Below are positions 33,379 through 42,593 of a DNA stretch of 52,384 nt, in pieces. Numbering within the stretch: position 1 is the first letter of the stretch; each line of letters starts with the position of its first letter. The position numbers were made by a program, and so were the translations under genes. Source of the DNA: M3007 sp044350425 (lineage in GTDB: Bacteria; Bacteroidota; Bacteroidia; Chitinophagales; Saprospiraceae); assembly GCA_044350425.1 (NCBI GenBank), contig JBILHS010000025.1, forward strand, positions 1-52,384, written 5' to 3'. Below the pieces are notes generated by a model. The model was not told the origin of the DNA and ran no database searches. It saw only the letters and a program-made list of their open reading frames with translations.

Positions 33379-33858
33379 TTAAAAAGGCAGCTTCACAATC
33401 GCTTTTTCGATTTGTGCGTAGGGTATGTGGGTTTCTACTTCTTTCTTTATTTTCTTTTTGCCATCCCGCTCTACCACGATCTGTGTTAGGACGATCTCAG
33501 CATCGTCTGCGGATTTCAGCTCAGCAAGGTGCTCTGTGTTGTCCACACATTTCACAGCCAGCATCCGGCCCACATTTTTGAGGTACTGACGTGGAAATTT
33601 TAACGGGCGGTCAATTCCCGGGCTGCTCACTTCGATGCCATAGGTTTCGCCCAACCAGAGGTTTTCGTCCAACTGATGTTCGACGAAGCGGCTGAGTTTC
33701 TGACATTTCAGCAAACTGAGTCCAGAGTCACTGTCGGCATAAATGAACAACTGATTTCCGGGTTTCAGTTCGATACCTACGGTGTAGCAGTCGGTGAACA
33801 TCTCATCGCTTGCATATTTCTCCTCCAGTAATTGGCCAATGCGTTCGGTAAACTCCAT
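33379..33858 (-). CDS. rimP: Ribosome maturation factor RimP
   Basis: A 159-residue protein needed for 30S assembly. It contains L-G-E-T-Y-G-I-E-V-S-S-P-G-I-D-R-P-L (about 86-103), the RimP hallmark, and a C-terminal Sm-like domain. The start is taken at ATG 33858 (MEFTERIGQLLEEKY). A TTG at 33876 would add M-T-T-F-I-K read from the adjacent AATGTGGTC repeat, which looks artificial. First gene of the rimP-nusA unit. Confidence 0.93.
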   Translation of the reverse strand: MEFTERIGQLLEEKYASDEMFTDCYTVGIELKPGNQLFIYADSDSGLSLLKCQKLSRFVEHQLDENLWLGETYGIEVSSPGIDRPLKFPRQYLKNVGRMLAVKCVDNTEHLAELKSADDAEIVLTQIVVERDGKKKIKKEVETHIPYAQIEKAIVKLPF

Positions 33859-33865
33859 TTTGATA

Positions 33866-34040
33866 AATGTGGTCAATAATTTAATGTGGTCAATGTGGTC
33901 AATAATTTAATGTGGTCAATGTGATTTGCGCCCGGGTGGCTTGGGTTCTGCGATTTGATCCAAACAATCAAAGCTCAGGCACCCCATTGACCACATTGAC
34001 CACATTAAAATATTGACCACATTAAAATATTGACCACATT
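33866..34040. repeat. AATGTGGTC inverted array in the rimP leader
   Basis: Left side: four aatgtggtc units with ataattt spacers (33866-33922). Right side: mirrored gaccacatt units (33985-34040). The centre (33923-33984) is unique, GC-richer DNA. It starts 8 bp from the rimP ATG and lies between that start and the predicted promoter at 34093, so it should be transcribed as a large hairpin. Confidence 0.85.
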
Positions 34041-34063
34041 AAAAAAGGGAACCAATGGTTCCC
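34041..34063 (-). terminator. Attenuator-like terminator in the rimP-nusA leader
   Basis: On the minus strand: aaagggaacc-att-ggttcccttt followed by more T's, i.e. a 10-bp stem, 3-nt loop and U-tract. No minus-strand gene lies upstream to be terminated (the TonB gene at 34277 is divergent), yet it sits about 30 bp after the predicted rimP promoter. That suggests attenuation of rimP-nusA. Confidence 0.55.
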
Positions 34064-34092
34064 TTTCGTGAATAACGTTCAGTATGTTGGTG

Positions 34093-34100
34093 CAAAGGTA
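34093..34100 (-). promoter_or_regulatory. Candidate -7 box for rimP-nusA
   Basis: Minus-strand TACCTTTG matches TAnnTTTG. It is 235 bp upstream of the rimP ATG, giving a long leader that contains the hairpin and repeat array above. The -33 element is not clear. Confidence 0.45.
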
Positions 34101-34196
34101 AGCACGTTTTTTGTTTTTATCTTCATTCCACTTGTTTTTCCTTCAAATCCGACAAAGACACTACTTTTCGCACAATTATGTAACGCTGTGTACCTT

Positions 34197-34276
34197 CCGC
34201 CGAGTACCGTGTATCGTCCACCGTTTACCGTCCACCGTTTACCGTCCACCGTGTATCGTCCACCGTTTGCCGTCCA
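34197..34276. repeat. CGTCCACCGT tandem words before the TonB receptor gene
   Basis: About six copies of a roughly 11-bp word (taccgtccaccgtt / tatcgtccaccgtt) run up to the ATG at 34277. Like the other arrays it fills the leader of a gene with a word different from its neighbours. Confidence 0.75.
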
Positions 34277-36634
34277 ATGTCCAAAATCCTGCTCCTGCTG
34301 GCTTTTTTGCCTGCTTTTCTACTGGCCCAAAACGACTCTACCCTGCTCCTGGCTCCGGAGCGGCTTACTGAGCGTGATATCTTACCCCGCGACCTTTCTC
34401 AAAAAAGAACCGTTGCTATTTCAGCCACACGTACCCTGGAAGCGGTAGACGATTCCCCTTTTACAACCATCGTTTTTACTGCCGAGGAAATTTTGCGCAA
34501 TGGCTTTGTTACCCTGACGGATGTGCTCAAGGCGGCGCCGGGCATTCGGGTATCCCAGCCGGGCAATGCGATGGAAGGGGAAACCTTTATGATCCGGGGG
34601 CTTTCAGGCAATCAGTATATGAAAATCCTGATCAATGATATCCCGATCAAGCCTTCTATGACTTTAGGAATGCCTATTGGCGCACAATTGCCTGTCCGGC
34701 AAGCTGAAAGGATCGAGATCATGTACGGACCCGCCGGGGCCATCTATGGGGACGAAACCTGCGCAGGCGTGGTCAACATCATCCTGAAAGAAAGTGAAAG
34801 ACCTGTTTATACGCAGGCAGATCTGAGCTTCGGCCGCTTGGGGTACAACAGCCTGGACCTCATGTTTGGCGGAAAAATAGGGAAGGACAAAAAGATCTTT
34901 CGGTTTAGCATGTATGGTAGCAGTACCGTTCGGGATCGCACAGACATTTTTTACGACAAAGACCTTTACAATACCAATTCATACCTCCCCTTCCGATTGG
35001 ATTCTTCTTTGTATCGCCAGTTGCCCAATTTCCGCGCCGCATCGGGAGCTCCCGGAGATAGTTTTCCGCGACTTGCTCAGGTACCCCACGAAAGTCGGCT
35101 ATTCGGCATCAACCTCACCTGGCGCGGGATCCACTTTAACTACCATCGAATGCTCAGGTTCGACCATACTTCACTTGGGATCAACCCTTTGGCTGTTTCT
35201 TACGCCAATTCTTCCAATCGAATTGCCGAACGCATTGAAACCTTTTCACTAGGATTTAAACGCACACGAAACCGACGCACCAATTACACCAATCTTTCTT
35301 TTCAACGATATTCGGTCGATAACACCAGTACTACGACCTACGTATTTGACCGCCTGAGTGCAGCCAATTTTTGGACCCGGGACGGGCAGACACTGCCTGA
35401 TTCAGCACGAAAAGCCCTGCTCAGAAACATATATAACTGGTATTCGGCGGATGAACGTTTTGCCACTGCAAATGGCGTGGACGGCCGGATCGAGTCCCGT
35501 ATGAGTGTGTTGATGGGTAAGCGGAAGCACATGCAATTTGATGCCGGCGCACAGGTGAATTTCGGGATCGGGATACCGCTCATTACCTACCTCAATGCTC
35601 CGCTGGAAATAAGCATTGATGGCAAAGTGATGCCAAACATACAACAGCCTATTTTCATCAATCAACAGAACCAGACCGCATTCAATTTTTTTGGTTTTAC
35701 TCAATTGGCCTGGCGCGGCAAACACTTACACATCATTGGCGGCGGCTCGGCCAGCGCAAGACTGATAGAAGGCGTGGCATTGGCGCCTCGTCTGGGTGTT
35801 TTGTATCATTTGGACAGCGCCTGGACCTTCCGCAGCAATATCGCTACAGGCATCCGGCACGCTTCCACCTACGGTAGCTTTAACTCTTATCAGATCATCC
35901 CAAGTGCCGGATTTGTAGTCAACCCCGGAAACTCCAATCCTGAAACTGAAAAAAATTACGCGGCTGAATTCGCCCTCCGATATACGAACGATAGGGGCTC
36001 GTATCTGGAAGGCATCCTGTTTTGGCAGGAAGCACACCGACTTTACAGACCAGGCTATCTGGTGAATGAGCCGGAAATCGTGTACACCACCAGTTATGGT
36101 TTCAAAAATGCACCCGGTCTGGCACTTTCCATGTGGGGTATCCAGGTCATTGCCCGATCCAGAACGGTTGCGATCCCTTTAGATTTAAATAAAAAAAGAA
36201 TCCCCCTGAACACCCGCGCAGAGCTCTTTTTCCAATACGCCCGGGGCAGGGAATGGTTTGGCTATGGACTAACGCCTACCAGCGATATCCGGAACCAACC
36301 CCGAAGACAAACGCAGTTCCGCTACTATTTAAAAGTCGGGAAAAAATTTGAATTCGTAATGGCTACGAACAAGCAGGGTTCGACGCTGGGTAAATCTGTC
36401 ATTTTTAAAGCACAGTACCAATTGCCGGAACAACCCGGTCTGGAGAAATTCATCACCTGGGATTTTATGTCGCGGCTTTACCTGAGCAACCACTTTTTGG
36501 TCTACTTCCAACTCATCAATGCTTTTGACAGACACCATGCCGGAATTGATGCTACAGGGACGCCGGATGATCTTTTGTATAATCCGCAGCAGGGGCGACA
36601 GTGGAGGCTGGGAGTTAATTACAATATGAATTAA
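34277..36634 (+). CDS. TonB-dependent outer-membrane receptor
   Basis: A 785-residue receptor with signal peptide MSKILLLLAFLPAFLLAQ. The plug domain (about 45-165) has V-A-I-S-A-T-R-T-L-E, T-L-T-D-V-L-K-A-A-P-G-I-R-V and Y-G-P-A-G-A-I-Y-G-D-E, followed by a long beta-barrel ending L-G-V-N-Y-N-M-N. It lacks the carboxypeptidase-like N-terminal extension and a SusD partner, so it resembles metal, cofactor or vitamin receptors more than Sus-type glycan porins. The ligand is unknown. The upstream array abuts the start codon. Confidence 0.93.
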   Translation: MSKILLLLAFLPAFLLAQNDSTLLLAPERLTERDILPRDLSQKRTVAISATRTLEAVDDSPFTTIVFTAEEILRNGFVTLTDVLKAAPGIRVSQPGNAMEGETFMIRGLSGNQYMKILINDIPIKPSMTLGMPIGAQLPVRQAERIEIMYGPAGAIYGDETCAGVVNIILKESERPVYTQADLSFGRLGYNSLDLMFGGKIGKDKKIFRFSMYGSSTVRDRTDIFYDKDLYNTNSYLPFRLDSSLYRQLPNFRAASGAPGDSFPRLAQVPHESRLFGINLTWRGIHFNYHRMLRFDHTSLGINPLAVSYANSSNRIAERIETFSLGFKRTRNRRTNYTNLSFQRYSVDNTSTTTYVFDRLSAANFWTRDGQTLPDSARKALLRNIYNWYSADERFATANGVDGRIESRMSVLMGKRKHMQFDAGAQVNFGIGIPLITYLNAPLEISIDGKVMPNIQQPIFINQQNQTAFNFFGFTQLAWRGKHLHIIGGGSASARLIEGVALAPRLGVLYHLDSAWTFRSNIATGIRHASTYGSFNSYQIIPSAGFVVNPGNSNPETEKNYAAEFALRYTNDRGSYLEGILFWQEAHRLYRPGYLVNEPEIVYTTSYGFKNAPGLALSMWGIQVIARSRTVAIPLDLNKKRIPLNTRAELFFQYARGREWFGYGLTPTSDIRNQPRRQTQFRYYLKVGKKFEFVMATNKQGSTLGKSVIFKAQYQLPEQPGLEKFITWDFMSRLYLSNHFLVYFQLINAFDRHHAGIDATGTPDDLLYNPQQGRQWRLGVNYNMN

Positions 36635-37046
36635 ATATTCGATATCGAACAAGGAATTTCCAATGTCCAAGGGGTTGCAGAGCCTAAGGCAAACGCATTA
36701 GAATATGGCTTTTTTTGAGTGACGAGTGATGATTGTTGAAGTAGAGGGGTGATTTTCGATTGCCAATGTCCCACCAATCAACCTTCACAAATTCAAAAAT
36801 CGTCCATGACTTCAACAATCATCACTCATGTAATCATCACTCGTCACTCAAAAAACTTCTACCTTTTTAAAATCTCACTTCCAAACTTTAAAAACAACAG
36901 ACACCATGCCCAGGTCCCCCTTGGACATTGGACATTCCTTGTTGGACATTGGACATTCAACAAGGGCTGTCAAATATCGAATATCCAACAAGGAATTTCC
37001 AATGTCCAAGTGGTTGCAGAGCCTGGGATTAGTTGGGCCTTTTGGT
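36635..37046. repeat. Intergenic block of TTGGACATT and other inverted words
   Basis: Contains caaggaatttccaatgtcca copies at about 36649-36670 and 36990-37013, the inverted counterpart at 36919-36945, and an outer pair of tgagtgacgagtgatgattg (36717-36737) with its complement near 36837-36850. No credible ORF. The block ends at the stop of the four-helix-bundle gene. Confidence 0.7.
36896..36960. repeat. 65-bp direct repeat, left copy
   Basis: Matches 37478-37542 over 65 bp with four mismatches (aacagacacca, gcccaggtccc, ttggacattccttgttgg). The two copies bracket the four-helix-bundle gene at 37047-37403. Confidence 0.85.
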
Positions 37047-37403
37047 TCATTTTTCCTGGGCTGTGGAGATACTTTTCATGAATATGGCAATCAACTCGTC
37101 ATTTTCTTTTAGCAAGGGGAGAAGTCTGTCTTGCTGGAAATAATTGCGCTTCAATATAAATTTGAGATTGACCATGGTTTCTCGCAACTCCTTGAGCGCC
37201 AGCTTCATTTTATGAACAAAGTCAGGCCTTGACTCTGCCGCTTGGGCTTCTCCATAATTCAATGCCGGAGCTGTGCCTGAACGCACCAATTGACCGCCAA
37301 AGTGCCTTCCCGCTGGCGTTTGGGGAAGCGATTCTGCCACATCAACGGCTCTTGAGCCAAACTCAATCAACCTTTCTTCAAGATCATACTTTGTTGTTTT
37401 CAT
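37047..37403 (-). CDS. Second four-helix-bundle protein
   Basis: A 118-residue protein of the same broad class as the gene at 116, but only distantly similar. It has L-E-E-R-L-I-E-F-G-S-R-A-V, Q-L-V-R-S-G-T-A-P-A-L-N-Y-G-E-A-Q-A-A-E-S and a helical C-terminus, matching the subgroup with a S-x-x-x-x-x-N-Y-x-E-A motif. ATG 37403 (MKTTKYDLEERL) is chosen over an upstream start at 37460 that adds a non-conserved segment. Direct 65-bp repeats lie on either side. Function unknown. Confidence 0.8.
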   Translation of the reverse strand: MKTTKYDLEERLIEFGSRAVDVAESLPQTPAGRHFGGQLVRSGTAPALNYGEAQAAESRPDFVHKMKLALKELRETMVNLKFILKRNYFQQDRLLPLLKENDELIAIFMKSISTAQEK

Positions 37404-37477
37404 TGGATTCAATTTGAAATGGTTTAAGATAAAATTAAACCATTTACCCGAAAACTCCAAATTCCACCCTTAACAAT

Positions 37478-37542
37478 AACAGACACCAAGCCCAGGTCCC
37501 ACTTGGAAATTGGACATTCCTTGTTGGACATTGGACATTTAA
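37478..37542. repeat. 65-bp direct repeat, right copy
   Basis: Same 65-bp sequence as 36896-36960 (four mismatches), same orientation. Its end overlaps the stop codon of the MBL hydrolase gene (37539-37541). Confidence 0.85.
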
Positions 37543-38177
37543 AGAAACGGATTATACTCCCGCTCATGCCGCACCGTAGTAGCCGGTCCATGTCCTGAAA
37601 GCACCACCGTTTCATCCGGCAGGGTGAGGATCTGCGTGCGAATGCTCTGGATCAGGGTGTCGAAATTGCCACCAGGAAGGTCGGTCCGGCCGATGCTTTC
37701 ATAAAAAAGCACATCTCCGGAAAGTACAAATTTGTCCTCCTCACAGTAGAATGAAAGGCTTGCTGGCGAGTGGCCGGGCGTGAACAACACCTTCAATTTG
37801 GTATTGCCAAAGCTGATGGTTTCTCCCTTTTCGATGAAATTGGTCGGCATCGGCTGAGGGTCCTGAAACGGCACTCCGTACATCTGGCACACCTTATCAA
37901 AACTCGCCAATACAGGCAGTTCACCTTCATGGATCTCCAGGCCGAGCCCCCAGGTTTTGACCACGTAAGGATTTCCAAAAACGTGGTCCAGATGGCAATG
38001 GGTATTGATGAGCCGGACCGGACGAAGGTTGTTCGATTCGATAAACTGGCGCAAGGCCTCGCGCTCTTCATGGGTGTAACACCCCGGATCAAAAATAGCG
38101 CATTCGCCGGTTTCATCCCACAACACGTAGGTATTTTCGGCAAAAGGACTGAATTCAAAAGTCTGTATTTGTGTCAT
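37539..38177 (-). CDS. MBL-fold hydrolase (glyoxalase II-like)
   Basis: A 212-residue metallo-beta-lactamase-fold enzyme with the metal motif T-H-C-H-L-D-H (about 58-64), a later metal His in T-P-G-H-S-P-A-S (about 135), G-D-V-L-F (about 155) and the final S-G-H-G-P (about 197). It resembles the short YcbL/glyoxalase II-like class acting on thioesters. It lies 3 bp after the epimerase gene, so the two are probably one operon. Confidence 0.9.
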   Translation of the reverse strand: MTQIQTFEFSPFAENTYVLWDETGECAIFDPGCYTHEEREALRQFIESNNLRPVRLINTHCHLDHVFGNPYVVKTWGLGLEIHEGELPVLASFDKVCQMYGVPFQDPQPMPTNFIEKGETISFGNTKLKVLFTPGHSPASLSFYCEEDKFVLSGDVLFYESIGRTDLPGGNFDTLIQSIRTQILTLPDETVVLSGHGPATTVRHEREYNPFL

Positions 38178-38180
38178 GAT

Positions 38181-39182
38181 TTATATCACTTGAAACCCGT
38201 GTGCATACGGGTCGTCATCGTCGACAATAATGGTGTTGTAGCCAGTCACCATCGCCCAGCCTTCGATGCTGGGCCGCATGGATCTTTTGCCGGCTACCGT
38301 AGTCTCTTCTTCTATCCGCCCAATGAATTTGGAGCCGATGATACTTTCATGGACGAATTCATCGCCGGGTTTGAGCAGTCCTTTGGTATACCATTGGGCC
38401 ATTCTGGCGCTCGTTCCGGTTCCACAAGGCGACCGGTCAATGGCTTTGTCTCCATAAAACACCGCGTTGCGGGCGGTAGAAGTCGGATCTATGGTTTTGC
38501 CAGTCCAAAGAATATGGCTCAGTCCATGGATCGTGGGGTTTTCAGGATGCACAAAGGTATGCTGTTCATTCAGCAAGCGGCGCATTTCGCGTGCCCAGCC
38601 AATGAGTTGTTCTCCGCGAAAATGTTCCAGACCCGGAAAGTTGGTCTGTGGATCTACAATGGCATAAAAATTCCCGCCATAAGCCACATCTACCCGGAGC
38701 GGGCCGAGATCGGGACATTCCACTTCCAGATTTTCTGCGGCTAAAAAGGCCGGTACATTGGTCAGACGAACGGATTTTACTTTTTTTCCTTCCTGCGCGT
38801 AACGCACCAGCACTAAGCCTGCGGGGGTTTCCAGGCGAAGCTGGCCAGGCGTTTTGGGTGTCACCAGACCCTGTTCGATCGCGATGGTGACGGTTCCGAT
38901 CGTACCATGGCCGCACATGGGCAGGCAGCCGCTGGTTTCGATAAAAAGTACGGCAACGTCGTTGGCGGGATCATGGGGCGGATATAAAATGCTGCCACTC
39001 ATCATATCGTGGCCACGGGGCTCGAACATCAGGGCATGCCGGATCCAGTCGAATTCGCGGAGAAAATGCTGGCGTTTTTCGCTCATGTTGGCGCCCACCA
39101 GATTGGGGCCGCCGCCTGCTACGAGCCGGACGGGGTTGCCACAGGTGTGTGCGTCGATGCAGAAGAAGGTTTTTACGGCCAT
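38181..39182 (-). CDS. 4-hydroxyproline 2-epimerase / proline racemase family
   Basis: A 333-residue enzyme with both catalytic cysteines, in M-C-G-H-G (about 88) and S-P-C-G-T-G-T-S (about 251), and the opening D-A-H-T-C-G-N-P. Two Cys means racemase/epimerase rather than the Thr-containing dehydratases. M-C-G-H-G is more common in hydroxyproline epimerases, so trans-4-hydroxy-L-proline to cis-4-hydroxy-D-proline is the best guess. The next genes (MBL hydrolase; divergent M20 dipeptidase) fit peptide or hydroxyproline use. Confidence 0.88.
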   Translation of the reverse strand: MAVKTFFCIDAHTCGNPVRLVAGGGPNLVGANMSEKRQHFLREFDWIRHALMFEPRGHDMMSGSILYPPHDPANDVAVLFIETSGCLPMCGHGTIGTVTIAIEQGLVTPKTPGQLRLETPAGLVLVRYAQEGKKVKSVRLTNVPAFLAAENLEVECPDLGPLRVDVAYGGNFYAIVDPQTNFPGLEHFRGEQLIGWAREMRRLLNEQHTFVHPENPTIHGLSHILWTGKTIDPTSTARNAVFYGDKAIDRSPCGTGTSARMAQWYTKGLLKPGDEFVHESIIGSKFIGRIEEETTVAGKRSMRPSIEGWAMVTGYNTIIVDDDDPYAHGFQVI

Positions 39183-39433
39183 TTTTATGAATTTGTTGAA
39201 AATGCGGATTTGGGGTTTTGATGAGTGGGGGATTTGGGGATTTGCTGCACGTATACTCCAAAATTTCGAATCCTTAAAAGGAAGGGCGAAGATTGGGTAA
39301 GTTTTGAAGATTTACAGCGGGGTATTGTGGTCTTGCGCTAAATTTTTTCAGAAAAAACAAAGACTTTTGCAGGCATTAGTTTTAAACCTAGAAGCGCCCG
39401 TCATGGGCTACCATCATAAGTCTTGACCATAAC

Positions 39434-40825
39434 ATGAAAGAACTAAAAACTTACCTCGACGCGAACAAACAACGCTTCCTCGATGAATTACTGGAACTCC
39501 TGCGCATCCCTTCTGTAAGTGCAGACCCCAAATATGCAGGCGATGTGCGCCGCATGGCCGAAGCCACTGCCGAACACCTCAAAGCCGTGGGCGTAGATAA
39601 TGTGGAAGTCTGTAATACTGCCGGGCATCCGATCGTGTACGGCGAAAAAATGGTGGACCCGAAAGCGCCTACCGTACTCGTATACGGCCACTACGACGTG
39701 CAACCGGCTGACCCGATCGATCTTTGGGACAGTCCGCCGTTTGAACCGGTGGTCAAAAAAACCAAAAACCACCCGGATGGGGCCATTTTTGCTCGGGGCG
39801 CTTGCGACGATAAAGGCCAGGTGTTCATGCACGTGAAGGCATTCGAGATGATGTCGAAAACCAACAACCTGCCTTGCAACGTGAAATTCATGATTGAAGG
39901 CGAAGAGGAAGTGGGTTCCAAAAACCTGGAAAAATTCTGCCTCGACAACAAGAAAAAACTCGCCTGCGATGTGGTACTGATCTCCGATACCAGCATCATT
40001 GACAACAATACGCCGAGCATCACCGTGGGACTGCGTGGACTTTGCTACATGGAAGTTGAAGTGGTGGGTCCCAACAAGGACCTGCACTCCGGGGTATACG
40101 GCGGGGCTGTTGCCAATCCGATCAATGTACTTTGTCAAATGATCTCCTCTCTGCACGATGCCAAAAAACGCGTCACTGTCAAAGGATTTTATGACGACGT
40201 ACTAAAGGTCAGCAGCAAAGAACGCAAAGGCATGAATGCTGCACCTTACGATGAAAAACAATACATGAAAGACCTGGGCGTGTCTGAACTCATGGGCGAA
40301 AAAGGCTTCACCACGGTGGAGCGCACCGGCATCCGACCCACACTCGATGTGAATGGCATCTGGGGCGGCTACATCGGCGAAGGGGCCAAAACCGTGTTAC
40401 CAAGCAAGGCATATGCTAAAATTTCGATGCGCCTCGTGCCGGACCAGGATCCGAAAAAGATCGAAAAGATGTTCCAGAAACATTTCGAGGGACTTGCGCC
40501 AAAATCCGTGAAAGTGAAAGTAACCGCACACCATGGCGGCTACCCGGTGGTGGTACCCACGAATTCCGTGGAATATAAAGCCTCTGAAAAAGCCCTGGAA
40601 ATGGCCTTCGGCAAAAAGCCTCTGCCTCAGCGCGGCGGCGGCAGCATCCCGATTGTGGCGATGTTCGATCAGGTATTGAATGCGAAGTCTGTGTTGATGG
40701 GCTTTGGCCTGGATTCGGATGATATTCACTCGCCAAATGAGCATTATGGGTTGTTCAATTACTATAAGGGTATTGAGACGATCCCTTATTTTTATAAGTT
40801 TTATTCGGAGATGAAGAAAAAGTAG
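39434..40825 (+). CDS. M20-family dipeptidase
   Basis: A 463-residue zinc peptidase with metal ligands in V-Y-G-H-Y-D-V-Q-P (His about 87), G-A-C-D-D-K-G-Q, E-G-E-E-E-V-G-S and a final H in S-P-N-E-H-Y-G-L. The dimerisation lid lies in the middle (H-S-G-V-Y-G-G at about 217). No signal peptide, so cytoplasmic. It is of the CNDP-like class that cleaves dipeptides. It is divergent from the epimerase operon and converges with the T9SS protein after 6 bp. Confidence 0.93.
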   Translation: MKELKTYLDANKQRFLDELLELLRIPSVSADPKYAGDVRRMAEATAEHLKAVGVDNVEVCNTAGHPIVYGEKMVDPKAPTVLVYGHYDVQPADPIDLWDSPPFEPVVKKTKNHPDGAIFARGACDDKGQVFMHVKAFEMMSKTNNLPCNVKFMIEGEEEVGSKNLEKFCLDNKKKLACDVVLISDTSIIDNNTPSITVGLRGLCYMEVEVVGPNKDLHSGVYGGAVANPINVLCQMISSLHDAKKRVTVKGFYDDVLKVSSKERKGMNAAPYDEKQYMKDLGVSELMGEKGFTTVERTGIRPTLDVNGIWGGYIGEGAKTVLPSKAYAKISMRLVPDQDPKKIEKMFQKHFEGLAPKSVKVKVTAHHGGYPVVVPTNSVEYKASEKALEMAFGKKPLPQRGGGSIPIVAMFDQVLNAKSVLMGFGLDSDDIHSPNEHYGLFNYYKGIETIPYFYKFYSEMKKK

Positions 40826-40831
40826 GTGAAA

Positions 40832-42373
40832 CTATCGCTTAACAACCTTTAAAGTTTGTGTTTCCATCCCATTCCTGAATATCACCAAGGTGTAAAGACC
40901 GGGCATTAAATCCCTGCTCGTTACTGTCTTTAACAGATTGGGATTAAATGCCTCTTTCAATATTACCCTCCCCGAGGCGTCAAACAATGCCAGATGATAA
41001 TCGCCATCCGGAAGTGGCTTGCCTAATTTAGCTGCCACAGTAAACTGCTCAGAGCATGGATTGGGGAATGTTGTAAACGCATCTAAATGAACTGCTTGTG
41101 TAGGTTCGTATGCAGGCAAAACAAATTGGTAGTCATCGCAACCCGGAGAAAAGCAGCCATTACTATCGAGTTTCAGGAGCCAAAGGTCGTCCCATGAGGG
41201 GTTTTGAGGGGTTTGGATGGTATCCCAGACATAGCCTGTGAAGATCAGATCCCCGTTTTCCAGCTCGGCTCCGTGATAGAGCGTGGGGTAGTAACCTCCG
41301 TCTTTTATCTCATAAATGCGGCGCGCCCAGCGAAGTTGCCCATCAGGCTTGATCCGTGCGATGTGGGCATAATTGCGATGGGGGTCATCTATGGTGTCAT
41401 ACGGGCTGTCGGTTCCATAGCCACAACCGATTAGATCGCCATTTTGGGCGACGAAAGTGTTTATAAAATTTCGATTTTGGGTCTTCCGCTCATCTATTTT
41501 CTGCCACACTATCTGGCCGTCTGCATCTAATTTAAACCAAATATCCGGGAATGGGTAAAGAAGAAAGACATCCCAATCTGAGATGGTCCAATGACCCATG
41601 CATCCGCCATCAGGAAGTGCCTGAATGGAAGCAGGCACACTCGAATTCTCATAAATCCCATCAAGCAGCGTAGTCCATACTTTATTTCCGTTGGCATCAT
41701 ATTTCTGTATCGTACACACCGATTTATAAACGGACATATAGGAAACACAGGCAGTGACGATGCCACCATCCGCGCAGACATCCATGTCGGCATAGGCAAT
41801 CTTTGGATACAATGTATTATCCGGCAACTTTACTTCCCAAAGCTGATTCCAGGCAGCGTCGTATACCCGGGTTTTATATTTGCCTCGGTTCTCCAATGTA
41901 TCTTTGTAGGAGAAGTTTACAAAAAGCCGTTCCCCTTTACTTTTTATGGTCCGTGCAACCAATGAATAAGGAACAGTAGGGTGCCAATAGTCATGACGAC
42001 CAAGGTAACTGCCCTGCAAATCATAGGCTAGTACGCTAAAGCCCTCTTTGGTTTTATAGTCGGTGTTTACAAAGATGGTATCATTCCGAATGGCCATGGC
42101 CACGTAGGCATTTGGACCGATGGTATCGTACATGAGCGACTGCCATTGCTTTTCACCCTCCAGATCAAATTTGATAATACCATAGCAGAAATCTGGGTTA
42201 ACTAACCCACAAAAACCCCACATAAACACTAAAAAACCATCCTCTTGGGCTATGATCTGTGAGCCGTATTCATTGCCAAATTCGATATCGTAACGTTTGC
42301 TCCAGTATTCCTGACTGTAGAGTAGGTTGGTGGTTATGAATAACAAGCAAATGGTCCAAAGGTGCTTTTTCAT
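40832..42373 (-). CDS. T9SS-exported propeller-like protein
   Basis: A 513-residue secreted protein. It has a signal peptide (MKKHLWTICLLFITTNLLYSQ) and a repeat-rich body with recurring F-D-L-E-G-E-K-Q-W, Y-D-A-N-G-N-K-V-W, L-D-A-D-G-Q-I-V-W and I-K-P-D-G-Q-L-R-W units, about one per blade of a beta-propeller. The C-terminal type A sorting domain (F-P-N-P-C-S-E-Q-F, then L-F-D-A-S-G-R-V, ending L-K-V-V-K-R) is cut after secretion. The role at the cell surface is unknown. Confidence 0.88.
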   Translation of the reverse strand: MKKHLWTICLLFITTNLLYSQEYWSKRYDIEFGNEYGSQIIAQEDGFLVFMWGFCGLVNPDFCYGIIKFDLEGEKQWQSLMYDTIGPNAYVAMAIRNDTIFVNTDYKTKEGFSVLAYDLQGSYLGRHDYWHPTVPYSLVARTIKSKGERLFVNFSYKDTLENRGKYKTRVYDAAWNQLWEVKLPDNTLYPKIAYADMDVCADGGIVTACVSYMSVYKSVCTIQKYDANGNKVWTTLLDGIYENSSVPASIQALPDGGCMGHWTISDWDVFLLYPFPDIWFKLDADGQIVWQKIDERKTQNRNFINTFVAQNGDLIGCGYGTDSPYDTIDDPHRNYAHIARIKPDGQLRWARRIYEIKDGGYYPTLYHGAELENGDLIFTGYVWDTIQTPQNPSWDDLWLLKLDSNGCFSPGCDDYQFVLPAYEPTQAVHLDAFTTFPNPCSEQFTVAAKLGKPLPDGDYHLALFDASGRVILKEAFNPNLLKTVTSRDLMPGLYTLVIFRNGMETQTLKVVKR

Positions 42374-42593
42374 GGAAGTAAAATTTTGGAAAGCCTTGCA
42401 GCAATTTCTTCATGGCTGTGTAGCCCAAAACCGCCATTTAAAGGTAGCTATATTCTATATGTACCGAAGGTTTTTTGGTTAAAATTTAAACACGCTCATA
42501 ATCTAACGCGTGCAGGACAGGTGATTTTGAAATCTCTTCAACCCTTCGCTATCTTGCTCCCGGATTTTGCAACCAAATCCGTTGAGCGCAGTC

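Noticed and set aside
33859..33876. Six-residue N-terminal extension of RimP from a TTG
   Set aside because: It is read from the repeat unit itself and precedes the conserved MEFTERIG start.
36896..37542. Possible CRISPR repeat-spacer layout in the TTGGACATT block
   Set aside because: Copies occur in both orientations at irregular distance with a gene between them.
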